The notes beneath the pieces are model-generated. The model saw nothing but the letters and a program-made list of their open reading frames with translations, searched no databases and was not told the DNA's origin. From positions 1 through 64,000 of the forward strand of contig CAYPEI010000005.1 of the NCBI GenBank assembly GCA_964409775.1: a stretch of DNA of 64,000 nucleotides, in the 5' to 3' direction. Shown one piece after another: positions 17,904-28,100 of this stretch (positions within the stretch are counted from its first letter, which is position 1; each line of letters begins with the position of its first letter). Source of the DNA: JAHBXL01 sp964409775 (GTDB lineage: Bacteria > Planctomycetota > Phycisphaerae > Phycisphaerales > UBA1924). Both the position numbers and the translations under genes were made by a program.

Positions 17904-19061
17904 ATGGCACACGAGCACAACAACCACGTTTCGGGGCACAAGATCCACCGGGCGCTCGACGAGTCGCAGCCGCTGCTGCGCGTGGAGAACCTGGCGGTCA
18001 GTTTCGACAACGGCAGCGGACCGCGGATCCAGGCGGTCGACGGCGTGCGGATGTCGCTGTACCCGAGGCAGACACTGGCGGTGGTGGGGGAGTCGGGGTG
18101 CGGGAAGTCGGTCACGGCGATGAGCATGATGCACCTGGTGCCGCGCCCGCCGGGGCGGTTTGATCGCGGCCGCGCGATGTTCCAGACGGATGCGGGGGTG
18201 AAGGACCTGCTGTCGTTCAAGGAGCACGAGATCCGGAAGATCCGCGGGAACGAGATCGCGATGATCTTCCAGGAGCCGATGACCTCGCTCAACCCGGTGT
18301 ACACGATCGGCGATCAGATCATGGAGGCGGTGCTGCTGCACCAGGCCGTGACGGGCGCGGAGGCCCAGCAGATCGCGGCGGAGGCGCTGACGGCCGTGGG
18401 CATCACCGAACCGTTGAAGCGCATGAAGGCGTACCCGCACCAGTTCTCCGGCGGCATGCGGCAGCGCGTGATGATCGCGATGGCGCTGGCCTGCCAGCCG
18501 AAACTACTGCTGGCCGACGAGCCGACGACGGCGCTCGACGTGACGATCCAGGCGCAGATCCTGGAACTGCTCAAGTCCCTGCAGCGGAACCGGCAGATGG
18601 GCATCATGCTGATCACGCACGACCTGGGCGTGGTCGCGGAGAACGCGGATGTGGTCTGCGTGATGTACGCCGGTCGCGTCGTGGAGTATGCGAACGTGTT
18701 CGAGTTGTTCGGCAACCCGCTGCATCCGTACACCCGCGGCCTGTTCGCGAGCATCCCCAAGGTCGGAGAACTGCGCGACCGTCTGGTGACGATCGCCGAT
18801 GTGGTCGACAACCCCGAGGCGTTCCGGGCGCTCCCCGGGGCCGACCAAGGGGTGCGTCCGTGGTGGCCATGGCATGAACCGCCGGCGGATCTTGCACCGA
18901 GAAACGAGCCCGCGGGCGACTATTACCTGCAGGAAGTGAAGACGGACCATTGGGTCGGGGTGTGGCGAACCCGCGCTGTGGAGCAGCACGAAAGCCGCGC
19001 TCCGGATCTGAAGTACCGGATCGCCGATGATGCCTCGCGACCGGCAGCGGCGGCTTCGTGA
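17904..19061 (+). CDS. DppD-type ABC transporter ATPase
   Basis: 385 residues. Walker A is GESGCGKS, the Q-loop is IFQEPMTSLNP, the ABC signature is FSGGMRQRV, Walker B is LLLADEPTTALD, and the H-loop His is in LITHDLG. It is the last gene of the importer run, 24 bases after the DppC-type permease. Typical DppD ends with an oligopeptide-transporter domain carrying CPxRCP-like cysteines. Here the tail after HPYTRGLFASIPK instead has WWPWHEPPADLAP and YYLQEVKTDHWVGVW, with no such Cys cluster. No second ATPase (DppF) follows; the next 258 bases are non-coding. It would have to act as a homodimer or borrow a partner encoded elsewhere. Confidence 0.94.
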   Translation: MAHEHNNHVSGHKIHRALDESQPLLRVENLAVSFDNGSGPRIQAVDGVRMSLYPRQTLAVVGESGCGKSVTAMSMMHLVPRPPGRFDRGRAMFQTDAGVKDLLSFKEHEIRKIRGNEIAMIFQEPMTSLNPVYTIGDQIMEAVLLHQAVTGAEAQQIAAEALTAVGITEPLKRMKAYPHQFSGGMRQRVMIAMALACQPKLLLADEPTTALDVTIQAQILELLKSLQRNRQMGIMLITHDLGVVAENADVVCVMYAGRVVEYANVFELFGNPLHPYTRGLFASIPKVGELRDRLVTIADVVDNPEAFRALPGADQGVRPWWPWHEPPADLAPRNEPAGDYYLQEVKTDHWVGVWRTRAVEQHESRAPDLKYRIADDASRPAAAAS

Positions 19062-19319
19062 TGCCGCTTGAATCGGCTGGGGATTTCCACAGCGATGGAC
19101 GGGGGTTCGTTCGGCAGGGGGATCGCGCGGCAGTCCGACCGGATGCGGCCCGGCCGAGGAGTTTGTAAGGTCTGTTTTATCAATGACTTGTGATTCGTTT
19201 GGGGCGATGGGCTATTCATGCCTTGACGGAGCGGCGGGGCTCGCCTATCCGAGTGAGTTCTCCACAGAGTTTCCCCGACGTGGGCGGGTTGCGATGGCGG
19301 CGAGATCGAGGGAGTTCCC
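19062..19319 (+). other. Intergenic region before the glycosyltransferase
   Basis: 258 bases without a gene. A relatively AT-rich patch at 19160-19220 could be a promoter. The best hexamer pair is TTGTGA (19188-19193) and TATTCA (19213-19218), but the 19-base spacing is long and the match weak. GGGAG before the ATG at 19320 is a good ribosome-binding site. Confidence 0.3.
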
Positions 19320-20441
19320 ATGAGGGCGGTGATTGTCGTCGATCGTGCGTTCGGGAAGTCCGAGGCCGCGATGCTGACGCGCCTGGAGATCGGGCTGGCC
19401 GACGAGGGGTACCGCGTGGTTCATGCCGCGCCGGTGGCGACGATGTCCGGCGAGCCCAGCGGCGTGTTCTCGGTGTCGGTGGGATATGTGGACACGGGCC
19501 TGCCCTTCACGCTGAAGTCCCGGGTGGCCGCGCTGGTCGAGACGCTCGCCGCGCTCGCGGAGAAGCAGGGGGATCGGGGGCCGGTGAACGTGGTGCACGC
19601 GTGCGGGCGGGGCGCGTGGACCGTGGGTCTGGAACTGGCCCGCCAGACGGGCGCCGCGGCGGTGCTGGAACTCGAGCGTGCCTCGCAGTTGGGCGCGGCT
19701 GCTGCGGCGGTTCCGGCCGATTCGACGGTGAGCCCGAGGCCGGCGCCGCTGTTCAGTGTTCCGGATGAGCATCTGCGGGAGGAACTGCTCCGTCGCGTGC
19801 CGCGAGCGAGGGCGTGCCTGGCGCGGTGGGGCGTGCACGTCCCCGCGGCGCGTCATCCGAGCACGGGCGCGCCGGCGGTGGTGATGCTGGCCGAGCGCGG
19901 GGATTCGCGGGCCGCGATCGCCGTGCTCGAGGCGCTCGCGTCCATCGCCAGAGACGCTCCCGGCCTGATGCTGTTTCTGGAGGTCGCCGACGGGAGAACG
20001 GCGCCCCTGTGGCGGGCGGCGCGGCGGCTGGGGCTGCTGGAACGGCTCTCGATGGTCCCGGAACTCGAGGGCCGGCGCGAACCCGCGCTGCAGATGGACG
20101 CGCTCCTGCTGCCGGACTCGTCGGGCGTGTCGCATTCGCTGGTGCTGGACTCGATGGCGTGCGGTTTGAGCGTGCTGGCCTCGCCGGACCCGCTGGTCGA
20201 GACGCTGATCGACGGGAAGACGGCGAGGCTGGTCGAATCGCCAACGAAGGCCGAGTGGGAACTCGCGATCCGCCAGACCGTGCTTGACTCCCAGGCGTGG
20301 AGCCTGCTTGGCGCGAAGGCGCGGGAGTATGTCCGGGCCAATCGCCCGGTGAGCGGCCACATCGGCTCGGTGCTCGAGGCGTACACGCGGGCCCAGCGAT
20401 TGCTCGACGAGGATCGAGCGGGGCGCAAGGCGGTCGCGTGA
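19320..20441 (+). CDS. GT-B fold glycosyltransferase (family 4-like)
   Basis: 373 residues. The layout is that of GT4 enzymes: an N-terminal Rossmann domain starting RAVIVVDRAFGKSEAAML, then a C-terminal domain with a strand-rich donor-binding region. This includes MDALLLPDSSGVSHSLVLDSM, where S/H near the acceptor helix replaces the usual E-x7-E pattern, followed by VLASPDPLVETLIDGKTARLVE. The end is helical. It probably transfers a nucleotide sugar to a glycan or lipid; the substrate cannot be told. The missing E-x7-E and degenerate donor site leave open an inactive or unusual enzyme. It lies 18 bases upstream of xseA, so the two may be co-transcribed. Confidence 0.75.
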   Translation: MRAVIVVDRAFGKSEAAMLTRLEIGLADEGYRVVHAAPVATMSGEPSGVFSVSVGYVDTGLPFTLKSRVAALVETLAALAEKQGDRGPVNVVHACGRGAWTVGLELARQTGAAAVLELERASQLGAAAAAVPADSTVSPRPAPLFSVPDEHLREELLRRVPRARACLARWGVHVPAARHPSTGAPAVVMLAERGDSRAAIAVLEALASIARDAPGLMLFLEVADGRTAPLWRAARRLGLLERLSMVPELEGRREPALQMDALLLPDSSGVSHSLVLDSMACGLSVLASPDPLVETLIDGKTARLVESPTKAEWELAIRQTVLDSQAWSLLGAKAREYVRANRPVSGHIGSVLEAYTRAQRLLDEDRAGRKAVA

Positions 20442-20459
20442 AACGGCTACGCTGGTGGG

Positions 20460-21980
20460 ATGGGCAGACTCCCGTTTGATCCCGGGCGCGTGGGCGGCGC
20501 GGAACGGCCTTCACCGGCCGCGCCGGATCGGCTGACGGTCTCGCAACTGGCGGCGCTGATTGACCGGGCGGTGCGGGACAGGGTCCCGCACGGTGTTCGG
20601 GTGGTGGGCGAGGTGGGGCAGTTCCGCGAGCGGACGCACTGGTACTTTGACCTGAAGGACGCCGATGCGGTGGTCTCGTGCGCGATGTGGGCATCGGCCG
20701 CGCGGAAGGCGGGATTCCTGCCACGAACGGGGATGCAGGTGGTGGTGACGGGCCATGTTGAGTTCTACTCGCGGCAGGGTCGCACGACGTTCATGGTGGA
20801 CCGCATCGAGCCGGTCGGTGCGGGGGCGATGGACCTGGAACTGCGGCGGCTGGTGGAGGAGTTGCGGCAACTGGGCTGGCTGGAGGAGGAACGCAAGCGG
20901 GCGCTGCCGATGTTCCCGCGGCGGGTGGCGGTGGTGACCAGCCGGAGCGGGGCTGCGCTCCAGGATGTGCTGGACACGTTCAGGCGGCGGTGTCCTTCAC
21001 TGCCGGTCGGGCTGGTGGATGTGCGCGTGCAGGGGCCGGAGGCCGCGGCGGAGATCACCCGAGCGGTGCGGCGGCTCTCGGCGTCGCATGCGCGGCTCGG
21101 GATCGACGTCGTGATGCTGACGCGCGGCGGCGGATCGATGGAGGACCTGTGGGCCTTCAACGACCGGGCGCTTGCGCAGGCCATCGTCGAGTGCGAGGTG
21201 CCGGTGGTGGCGGCGATCGGGCACGAGACGGATGTGACGATCGCGGAACTGGTCGCCGACCTGCGTGCGGCGACGCCGACACAGGCGGCCATGCGGATTG
21301 CGCCCGACGCGTCGGCGCTCGATCAGCAGTTGCAGTCGATCGGCAGAACGCTGGCGTTTCGCTGCGCCCGGTCGGTCCGCACGCGGGTCGATGAACTCGA
21401 TGCGCTGGCGCGGCACCTTCGCGCCGGGCAGCGGCTGGTGTTTCAGGGAGCGGCGGGCAGGCTGGAGCGGCTCTCCTCGCGCCTCGAGCAGCACCGTCCG
21501 GCGCGCGTGTTTGCGGAGCGGGAAGCGAGGCTGGCCGCGGGCGCTCGCGACCTTCACGCGGCGATGGGCCGTTTGCTGGCGGGCGGGGATGTCCGCCCGG
21601 TGGCCGATCGGCTGACACGCGCGATGGCGTCGGCGATGGAGCGGCGCGAGGGGGGACTGGCGGCGCTGGCACGCAGCCTCGATCTGGTGGGACCGAGCAG
21701 CGTGCTCCGGCGCGGCTATTCCATGACGCTCCGGAGCGACGGGCGGATTGTCCGGTCGGTGGGAGATATCAACGCCGGCGAGATCATCCAGACTCGGCTG
21801 GCCGATGGCTCGTTCGGGTCGGTCGTGCAAGGCGGCAGGGGTGTGCATGGCCCGCTGAGGCCGCAGTCACGTTCCGGCGGTCCGCGCGGGCGAGGGCCGG
21901 CGGTCGGGGATCAACCGGGCCTGTTCGGCGGAGCCCCGCAAGGGCGCGACCCGGGTGTGCCGGGTTCATCCGAACAGTGA
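20460..21980 (+). CDS. xseA: Exodeoxyribonuclease VII large subunit
   Basis: 506 residues. The N-terminal OB fold is followed by the catalytic region with FPRRVAVVTSRSGAALQDVL, VMLTRGGGSMEDLWAFNDRALA and VVAAIGHETDVTIAELVADLRAATPTQAA, which together are diagnostic of XseA. The helical C-terminal half (about residues 280-420) and the small beta domain (VLRRGYSMTLRSDGRIVRSV) are present. A Gly/Arg/Pro-rich tail of about 50 residues follows. XseA with the small subunit XseB degrades single-stranded DNA from both ends. xseB usually follows directly; here a tRNA on the other strand comes 2 bases after the stop, so xseB must be elsewhere. Confidence 0.95.
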   Translation: MGRLPFDPGRVGGAERPSPAAPDRLTVSQLAALIDRAVRDRVPHGVRVVGEVGQFRERTHWYFDLKDADAVVSCAMWASAARKAGFLPRTGMQVVVTGHVEFYSRQGRTTFMVDRIEPVGAGAMDLELRRLVEELRQLGWLEEERKRALPMFPRRVAVVTSRSGAALQDVLDTFRRRCPSLPVGLVDVRVQGPEAAAEITRAVRRLSASHARLGIDVVMLTRGGGSMEDLWAFNDRALAQAIVECEVPVVAAIGHETDVTIAELVADLRAATPTQAAMRIAPDASALDQQLQSIGRTLAFRCARSVRTRVDELDALARHLRAGQRLVFQGAAGRLERLSSRLEQHRPARVFAEREARLAAGARDLHAAMGRLLAGGDVRPVADRLTRAMASAMERREGGLAALARSLDLVGPSSVLRRGYSMTLRSDGRIVRSVGDINAGEIIQTRLADGSFGSVVQGGRGVHGPLRPQSRSGGPRGRGPAVGDQPGLFGGAPQGRDPGVPGSSEQ

Positions 21981-21982
21981 AA

Positions 21983-22056
21983 TGGGCGCTACTGGGCTCG
22001 AACCAGTGACCTCAGCTATGTGACAGCTGCGCTCTAGCCAACTGAGCTAAGCGCCC
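21983..22056 (-). tRNA. tRNA-Val, anticodon CAC
   Basis: On the minus strand the cloverleaf folds completely: acceptor GGGCGCT/AGCGCCC, D-arm GCTC...GAGC, anticodon stem CAGCT/AGCTG with loop GTCACAT (anticodon CAC, reading GUG = valine), T-arm ACTGG-TTCGAGC-CCAGT, discriminator A. The 3' CCA is not encoded. G at position 32 of the anticodon loop is unusual but does not disturb the fold. Confidence 0.93.
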
Positions 22057-22117
22057 CGGAGCACCGAGGGTAGGTCGGCAGGCGCGCCGTGTCACGGCGG
22101 CGGAGGGCGGGCACTCC

Positions 22118-22157
22118 GGGAGAAAGAAAACGCCCGGACCGGGCCGGTCCGGGCGTT
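22118..22157 (-). terminator. Rho-independent terminator of the giant repeat-protein gene
   Basis: A perfect 12-bp GC-rich inverted repeat (arms 22129-22140 and 22146-22157) with a 5-base loop. On the minus strand it runs into TTTTCTTTCT. It lies about 40 bases past the stop of the 22197-29153 gene. Confidence 0.88.
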
Positions 22158-22196
22158 GTCCCGTCAAGTTCCCTCGCTTGAAGCAGGGTTTGGGTG

Positions 22197-25100
22197 TCAG
22201 GGGCAGCCCGCGAACCAGGCTGAGAGGAACGCGAAGATGTCGGCGACCGAGACATCGCCGGAGCGATCGGCATCGGCCGGGCAGGCTTGGGGGGTCGAGT
22301 GGGTGCCGTCCAGAGCGACGCCGTGGATGCTCTCGTAGTGCACGCCGATTCGGAAGGCGAAGTCCCGTTCCGGATTCGACCACGCTGCATCGGGGATGGG
22401 CGCGGTGATGCGTGCCAGAGCGTTGGGGCCTGTCTGCCCCTTGCAGGGCGAGCAGGATGTGGAATAGGCAAAGAACGCGCTGGTGGAGAAGTTGCCTCCC
22501 GAGAATGCGCCGAACTGGATCCAGTAGTTCCGTCCGGGCGCGAGTGTCAGGTTCAGGCCGGTGATCCGGACCCGGTGCAGGGAGTAGGTGTGGGGACCGC
22601 TCACCCACGTGTCGCTCAGGCGTTCGACCGACGTCGGCGTTCCGCTATAGAGGGTGCGGCCGGGGAGCCTGCAGTCGTTCTCGATGATCCGGACGAAGCC
22701 GGAGAGCGGATCGCAGTTCGACCAGATGTACCCCTCGAGGAAGCAGATCGGGTCGTTGGTGCACGGCGGGAGGAGGAAGGAATCGACCGCCTCGCCGGTC
22801 TGCTCGCGGTAGGCGCCCGAGGGCGAGCCGCCGCGGGTCTGCGGCGAGAGGTCTGGACGGCCGTTGTCCCAGATGAGTTTGCAGGACTCACCCTCGAGTT
22901 TGTAGGCGAACCCGACGCAGCCGACGCAGCACTCGGAGATGGAACTCCAGGGGCCGAAGGTGAACTCGTTCCAGTTGCCGCCGGGGATTCCGCGGGCCTT
23001 GCAGGGGACATTGCCGGCGATCGGGGTGTTCTGCTGCTGATCGCCGGAGACGGCCCAGTAGGAGAGATCGCCGGTGACGTGGTCGGTCAGGCCGATGAGC
23101 GAGACCCAGTAGGTGCGTCCGCCGTCGAGCCAGAGTCCCTGGCTGCAGAGGTCGAAGCGATAGGTGACCAGCGTGAACCCGTTGGGGGCCGGCGACTGGG
23201 CGACGATCTGCGGGTTGGTGAACGTCTTGAACGGCTGGGCCTCGGGCTTGCCGTTGCAGTCGTTGTAGAACTCGAGCCGGGCGCGGCGGAGGCCGGGCCA
23301 GGAGTTGGTGAGCATCTGGCCGCTGAACGCGGTGAGGTGGTGGACCTGGCCTTCGACCAGGAAGAAGTCATCCGCGGCCTTTCCTCCCTCGGGCGCGCCG
23401 CCGCCGAGGTGGGAGAGTTGCCCGTCGGGGTTGACGTTGGCGTAGATGGCGTTGCCGTTGTCCCAGAGGCACTGGCACTCGTCGGGGATTCCGTCGTGGT
23501 TGCAGTCGGGGGTGCTGCCGCTGGCGATCTCGCAGGCGTCGGGGATGCCGTTGGCGTTGCAGTCGTTGGCCAGCACGGTGACGTTGGCCGTGCAGTGATC
23601 GGTGGCGCCGAAGGAGTCGGTGACGGTCAGGGTGACCTGGGTCTTGCCGATCGGGAACGGGCCGGTCGAACTGACGGAGAGCGTGATCGAATCGCCGCTG
23701 GCGATGTCGGGGTCGGTGGAGCCGTCGTTGACGTCGGCGGCGGTGATGCTGAATGACGGCGGGCAGGTGGTTCGCGCGTCGATCACGACGTCGCGGCAGC
23801 GTGCGATGGGCGGCCGGTTGGTCGGGATGACGCTGATCGTTACCGTCGCGGTGTTGGAGAGCGCGTTGGCGCCGTCGCGCGCGCGGTAGGTGAAGGTCAC
23901 CGGCCCGACGAAGGGCGGCGGGGGCGGGCTGTAGGTGAACGAGCCGTTGGTATTGAAGGAGAGCGTGCCGCTGGCGACGGTGGTCAGCAGTTCGGCGACG
24001 AGCGGGAACGGCCCGTCGACATCGCTGTCGTTGCCGAGAATGCCGGGCACCGGGACGGTGAGGACATCGACGTTCCGCACGGTGTACGCGTCGTTGACGG
24101 CGACCGGCGGGTCGTTCACCGGGGTGACGGTGATGCTGACCGTGGCGAGGTTGGAATCGAGGCCCGAGCCGTCGCGGGCGCGGTAGGTGAACGAGTCCGG
24201 CCCGTTGTAGTCGAGGTTGGGGGTGTAGGTGAATGAACCGTTGGCGTTCAGGGTGAGCGACCCATTGGTCGTGGTGGAAACGAGGATGGCGGTCAGGGGG
24301 AACGGACCGTCGACATCGGAGTCGTTGCCGAGGATGCCGGGCGCGCTGATGACCAGTTGGGTATCTTCGGGAGTGCTGTACGAGTCGTTGGCGGCAATGG
24401 GGGGATCGTTCACCGGGGTGACGGTGATGCTGACGGTGGCGAGGTTCGAGTCGAGGCCCGAGCCGTCGCGGGCGCGGTAGGTGAACGAGTCAGGACCGTT
24501 GAAGTTGGCGTTGGGGGTGTAGGTGAACGAACCGTTGGCGTTGAGCGTGAGCGTGCCGTTGCTGGTGCTCGTGACGAGCACGGCGGTGAGGGGGAACGGC
24601 CCGTCGACATCGGAGTCGTTGGCGAGGATGCCGGGCGCGCTGATGACCAGTTGCGTGTCCTCGGCGGTTGTGTAGGCGTCGTTTCCGGCGATCGGCGGAT
24701 CGTTGACCGGGGTGACGTTGATGCTGACGGTGGCGAGGTTCGAGTCGAGACCCGAGCCGTCGCGGGCGCGGTAGGTGAACGAGTCGGGACCGTTGTAGTT
24801 GAGGTTGGGGGTGTAGGTGAACGAGCCGTTGGCGTTGAGCGTGAGTGATCCGTTGGTGGTGGTGGAGACCAGGACGGTGGTCAGGGGGAACGGCCCGTCG
24901 ACATCGGAGTCGTTGGCAAGGACGCCGGGGGCGCTGATGACCAGTTGCGTGTCTTCGGGAGTGGTGTACGAGTCGTTCGCGGCGATCGGCGGATCATTCA
25001 CCGGCGTCACGTTGATCGACACCGTCGCGAGGTTGGAATCGAGACCCGAGCCGTCGCGGGCGCGGTAGGTGAACGAGTCCGGCCCGTTGTAGTTGGCGTT

Positions 25101-28100
25101 GGGCGTGTAGGTGAACGAACCGTTGGCGTTCAGCGTGAGTGATCCGTTGGCAGTGGTGGAGACCAGGACGGTGGTCAGGGGGAACGGCCCGTCGACATCG
25201 GAGTCGTTGGCAAGGACGCCGGGGGCGCTGATGACCAGTTGGGTGTCTTCGGGCGTGGTGTAGGAGTCGTTGACGGCGACCGGCGGGTCGTTCACCGGGG
25301 TGACGGTGATCGTGACCAGCGCGGTGTTGGCGGACTGCAGATTGGTGGCGTCGCGAGCCCGGTAGCGGAACGTGTCGACGCCGTTGAAGTTGGGGTTCGG
25401 GGTATAGGTGAACGAGCCGTTCAGGTTGAGCGTCAGCGAACCGTTGGTCGGCCCCTGGGTGAGCAGCGCGGCCACCGGGATGGGGCCGTCGGGATCGGTG
25501 TCGTTCGACAGCACGCCGGGCGCCGAGATCACCAGTTGGACATCCTCGGGGGTCGTGTAGGCGTCATCGACGGCGACGGGCGGATCATCCACCGGGAGCA
25601 CGTTGATGTTGACGGTGGCGGGCTGCGACGCGAGGCCCTCGCCGTCGCGGGCCCGGTACGTGAACGAGTCCGGGCCGTTGTAGTTGGCGTTGGGGACGTA
25701 CGTGAAGGAGCCGTTGGCGTTGAAGACCACCAGCGTGCCGTGCGCGGGATTGGTGAGCAACTCCGCGGTCAGCGGGAACGGCCCGTCGGGGTCGGTGTCG
25801 TTGGCCAGCACGCCCGTCGCGGCGTTGACGGTCAGCGTGGTGTCCTCATTGGTGCTGTACGAGTCGTTGATGGCCAGCGGCGGATCGTTCACCGGCCCGA
25901 CGGTGATCGTGACGGTGGCGATGTTCGACTCGGCATTGGCGCCGTCGCGGGCGCGGTAGGTGAAGGTGACGATGCCGTTGAACCCGTTTGCGGGAACATA
26001 CTGGAACGAGCCGTTGGCGTTGAGCGTCACAGCGCCGCTGGTCGCGGGCGAGACGATCACCGCCGTCAGCGGGAACGGCCCGTCCACATCGGTGTCGTTG
26101 GCGAGCACGCCCTGCGCGGCGTTCACGTTCAGCGTGACGTTCTCGTCGGTGCCGTAGGCATCGTTCGCGGCGATCGGCGGGTCGTTGACCGGGGTGACGG
26201 TGATACTGACCGTTGCGATGTTGGACTCGGCGTTGGAGCCGTCCCGGGCGCGATAGGTGAAACTGTCCGGTCCGTTGTAATCGAGCGCCGGGGTGTAGGT
26301 GAACGACCCGTTGGCGTTGAGCGTCAGCACGCCGTGGCTGGGGCTGGTGACGAGCATCGCCGTCAGGGGGAAGGGACCGTCGACATCACTGTCGTTCGCC
26401 AGGACGCCGGGGGCCGCGATGACCAGTTGGGTGTCTTCGGGCGTGGTGTAGGAGTCGTTGACGGCGACCGGCGGGTCGTTCACCGGGGTGACGTTGATGG
26501 ACACGGTCGCGATATTGGACTGCAGGCCCGAGCCGTCGCGGGCGCGGTAGGTGAACGAGTCCGGCCCATTGTAGTTGGCGTTGGGCGTGTAGGTGAACGA
26601 GCCGTTGGCGTTGAGCGTGAGCGTGCCGTTGGTCGTGGTGGCGACAAGCAGCGTCGTCAGCGGGAACGGCCCGTCAACATCGGAGTCGTTGGCAAGGACG
26701 CCGGGCGCCGCGATGACGAGTTGGGTGTCCTCGGGCGTGGTGTAGGAATCGTCGGCGGCGACAGGCGCATCGTTCACCGGGGTGACGTTGATGCTGACGG
26801 TGGCGAGGTTCGAGTCGAGACCCGAGCCGTCGCGGGCGCGGTAGGTGAACGAGTCGGGACCGTTGTAGTTGAGGTTGGGGGTGTAGGTGAACGAGCCGTT
26901 GGCGTTGAGCGTGAGTGATCCGTTGGTGGTGGTGGAGACCAGGACGGTGGTCAGGGGGAACGGCCCGTCGACATCGGAGTCGTTGGCAAGGACGCCGGGG
27001 GCGCTGATGACCAGTTGGGTGTCTTCGGGCGTGGTGTAGGAGTCGTTGACGGCGACCGGCGGGTCGTTCACCGGGGTGACGGTGATGGACACGGTCGCGA
27101 TGTTCGACTGCAGGCCCGAGCCGTCGCGGGCGCGGTACGTGAACGAGTCCGGCCCGTTGTAGTTGGCGTTGGGCGTGTAGGTGAACGAGCCGTTGGCATT
27201 GAGCGTCAGCGTGCCGTTGGTGGTGGTGGCGACGAGCAGCGTCGTCAGCGGGAGCGGCCCGTCCACATCGGTGTCATTGGCCAGCACGCCCGGCGCCGTG
27301 ATCACGAGTTGCGTGTCCTCGGGCGTGGTGTAGGAGTCGTTGTTGGCGATCGGGGCATCGTTCACCGGCGTCACCGTGATGGTCGCGGTGGCGATGTTGG
27401 AGAGCAGCCCGCCCGGATCGCGTGCGCGGTAGGTGAACGTGTCTGTGCCGAAGAAGTTCAGGTTGGGCGTGTACGTGAACGAGCCGTTGGCGTTGAGCGT
27501 CAGCGTGCCGCTCGTGGTCGTGCTGACCAGCACCGCGGTGAGCGTGTCGCCGGGGTTCGGGTCGGTGTCGTTGGCGAGCACGCCGTTGGCGGCGGTTACC
27601 GACAGGACCGTGTCCTCGGGCGTGGTGTAGGCGTCGTTGGCCGCGACGGGGGGCATCGGCTCGCAGGCATCACCGATGCCGTTGTGGTTGGTGTCTTCCT
27701 GGCCGGGGTTGGCGATCGCGACGCAGTTGTCGCACACATCGCCGACGCCGTCGCCGTCGCCGTCCTCCTGGCCGGGGTTGAAGACGGTCGGGCAGTTGTC
27801 GCATTGATCGCCGATGCCGTCGTTGTCGATGTCGGACTGGATCGGCCCGCCCACGCCGCGGAGCACGGGGGGATTGAAGACCGTCGGGCAGTTGTCGCAG
27901 ACATCGCCGACGCCGTCGCCGTCCACATCGGCCTGATTGGGATTGAACGTGCCCGGGCAGTTGTCGATGAAATCCTCGACGGTGTCGTTGTCGATGTCGC
28001 CGGTGCGCTCGACGGAGCCGATATCGGAGTTGTTGCCGCCGGCCGCGGGGGGGATCGACACCTGATCGAACGGCCGGAAGGCGCCGCGCTGGTCGGCGAA

